Positions 63,958 to 64,000 of a stretch of 64,000 nucleotides of DNA are shown here, one piece after another. Source of the DNA: Pseudopedobacter sp037968815 (lineage in GTDB: Bacteria > Bacteroidota > Bacteroidia > Sphingobacteriales > Sphingobacteriaceae). The first letter of the stretch is position 1, and each line of letters starts with the position of its first letter. The DNA is taken from the NCBI GenBank assembly GCA_037968815.1, contig JBBKWF010000008.1, forward strand, positions 315,813 through 379,812, written 5' to 3'. Both the position numbers and the translations under genes were made by a program. The notes beneath the pieces are model-generated. The model was not told the DNA's origin, ran no database searches, and saw only the letters and a program-made list of their open reading frames with translations.

Positions 63958-64000
63958 ATGTGCTTTAAAGAAGAAGAACTTAGAATAATTATACCAGCAC
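63958..64000 (+). CDS. Start of cassette 4 gene, cut by window edge
   Basis: The frame from ATG 63958 reads MCFKEEELRIIIPA and is open at the window edge. It begins 76 bp after the boundary at 63882. Only 14 residues are visible, so nothing can be said of the product. Confidence 0.35.
   Translation, partial: MCFKEEELRIIIPA

Larger units (their letters stand above)
61545..64000 (+). mobile_element. Integron-type gene cassette array without visible integrase (continues past window)
   Basis: Four cassettes are delimited by GTTA boundaries: 61545-62602, 62603-63207, 63208-63882 and 63883 onward. Each full cassette ends in an attC-like site of about 130 bp with imperfect dyad arms. Its start is the reverse complement of the bases before its own R'': 13/15 for cassette 1, 14/15 for cassette 2 and 13/14 for cassette 3. 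All genes read in the same direction, are unrelated to each other and resemble no housekeeping gene. The integrase could lie beyond the window, or the array may be an integrase-less cluster (CALIN). Confidence 0.75.

Noticed and set aside
61545..64000. CRISPR array
   Set aside because: The repeats are about 130 bp, separated by full genes of varied length; there are no short regular repeat-spacer units and no cas genes.

Overview
The window reads as a low-GC chromosome of a Bacteroidota, most likely a Sphingobacteriaceae (Pedobacter-like) species. Support comes from families largely confined to that phylum (GLPGLI paired with an outer-membrane barrel, DUF4290 next to murA, a type IX secretion tail on a subtilase), from the virtual absence of Shine-Dalgarno sequences and from many '...AQ' type signal peptides. 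Taxonomy is inferred from content only. I recognised no rRNA, tRNA, CRISPR array, transposase or integrase gene.

Layout. 1-3258: proline biosynthesis (proB, cut by the window edge, then proA) and a polysaccharide-deacetylase lipoprotein closed by a terminator. 3274-6748: an accessory island on the minus strand holding a control protein, restriction endonuclease and cytosine-5 methyltransferase; its ends look like those of one integron-type gene cassette, followed by a possible small degenerate cassette. 6800-16435: a nucleoside permease, a DUF2911 protein, and a long minus-strand run in which an ECF-type sigma factor, a thioredoxin-like protein and a DUF6789 membrane protein precede a five-gene unit (DUF547 lipoprotein, flavoprotein, polyferredoxin, two glycosyltransferases). 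16464-22980: murA with a fosfomycin-insensitive type active site, DUF4290, uridine kinase, a LysM protein, then NfeD and Dps. 23005-31647: recD-recC-recB. 32098-41449: DUF3820, GtrA, a Tet-type MFS exporter, manC, kdsD, recQ, kdsA and two dehydrogenase-like genes; manC, kdsD and kdsA all supply sugars for lipopolysaccharide. 41567-55217: secreted subtilase, BadF-type kinase, single-domain response regulator, an RND efflux operon under a MarR regulator with its pump gene frameshifted in a run of eight T, an M61 peptidase and a small barrel. 55487-61002: acyl-CoA ligase, a large outer-membrane barrel and its GLPGLI partner. 61003-61544: gene-free, dense in inverted repeats. 61545-64000: the start of a cassette array running off the window.

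The most notable content is the cassette system. Three attC-like sites (62476-62610, 63082-63215, 63756-63890) separate short same-strand genes. Each cassette's first 9-15 bases are the reverse complement of the bases just before that same cassette's own attC, as expected if each unit existed as a circle. Two of the sites are 125/129 identical although they follow unrelated genes. The restriction-modification operon near the left end shows the same signature in the opposite orientation, so one cassette type appears to occupy two places about 55 kb apart, with no integrase gene in sight.
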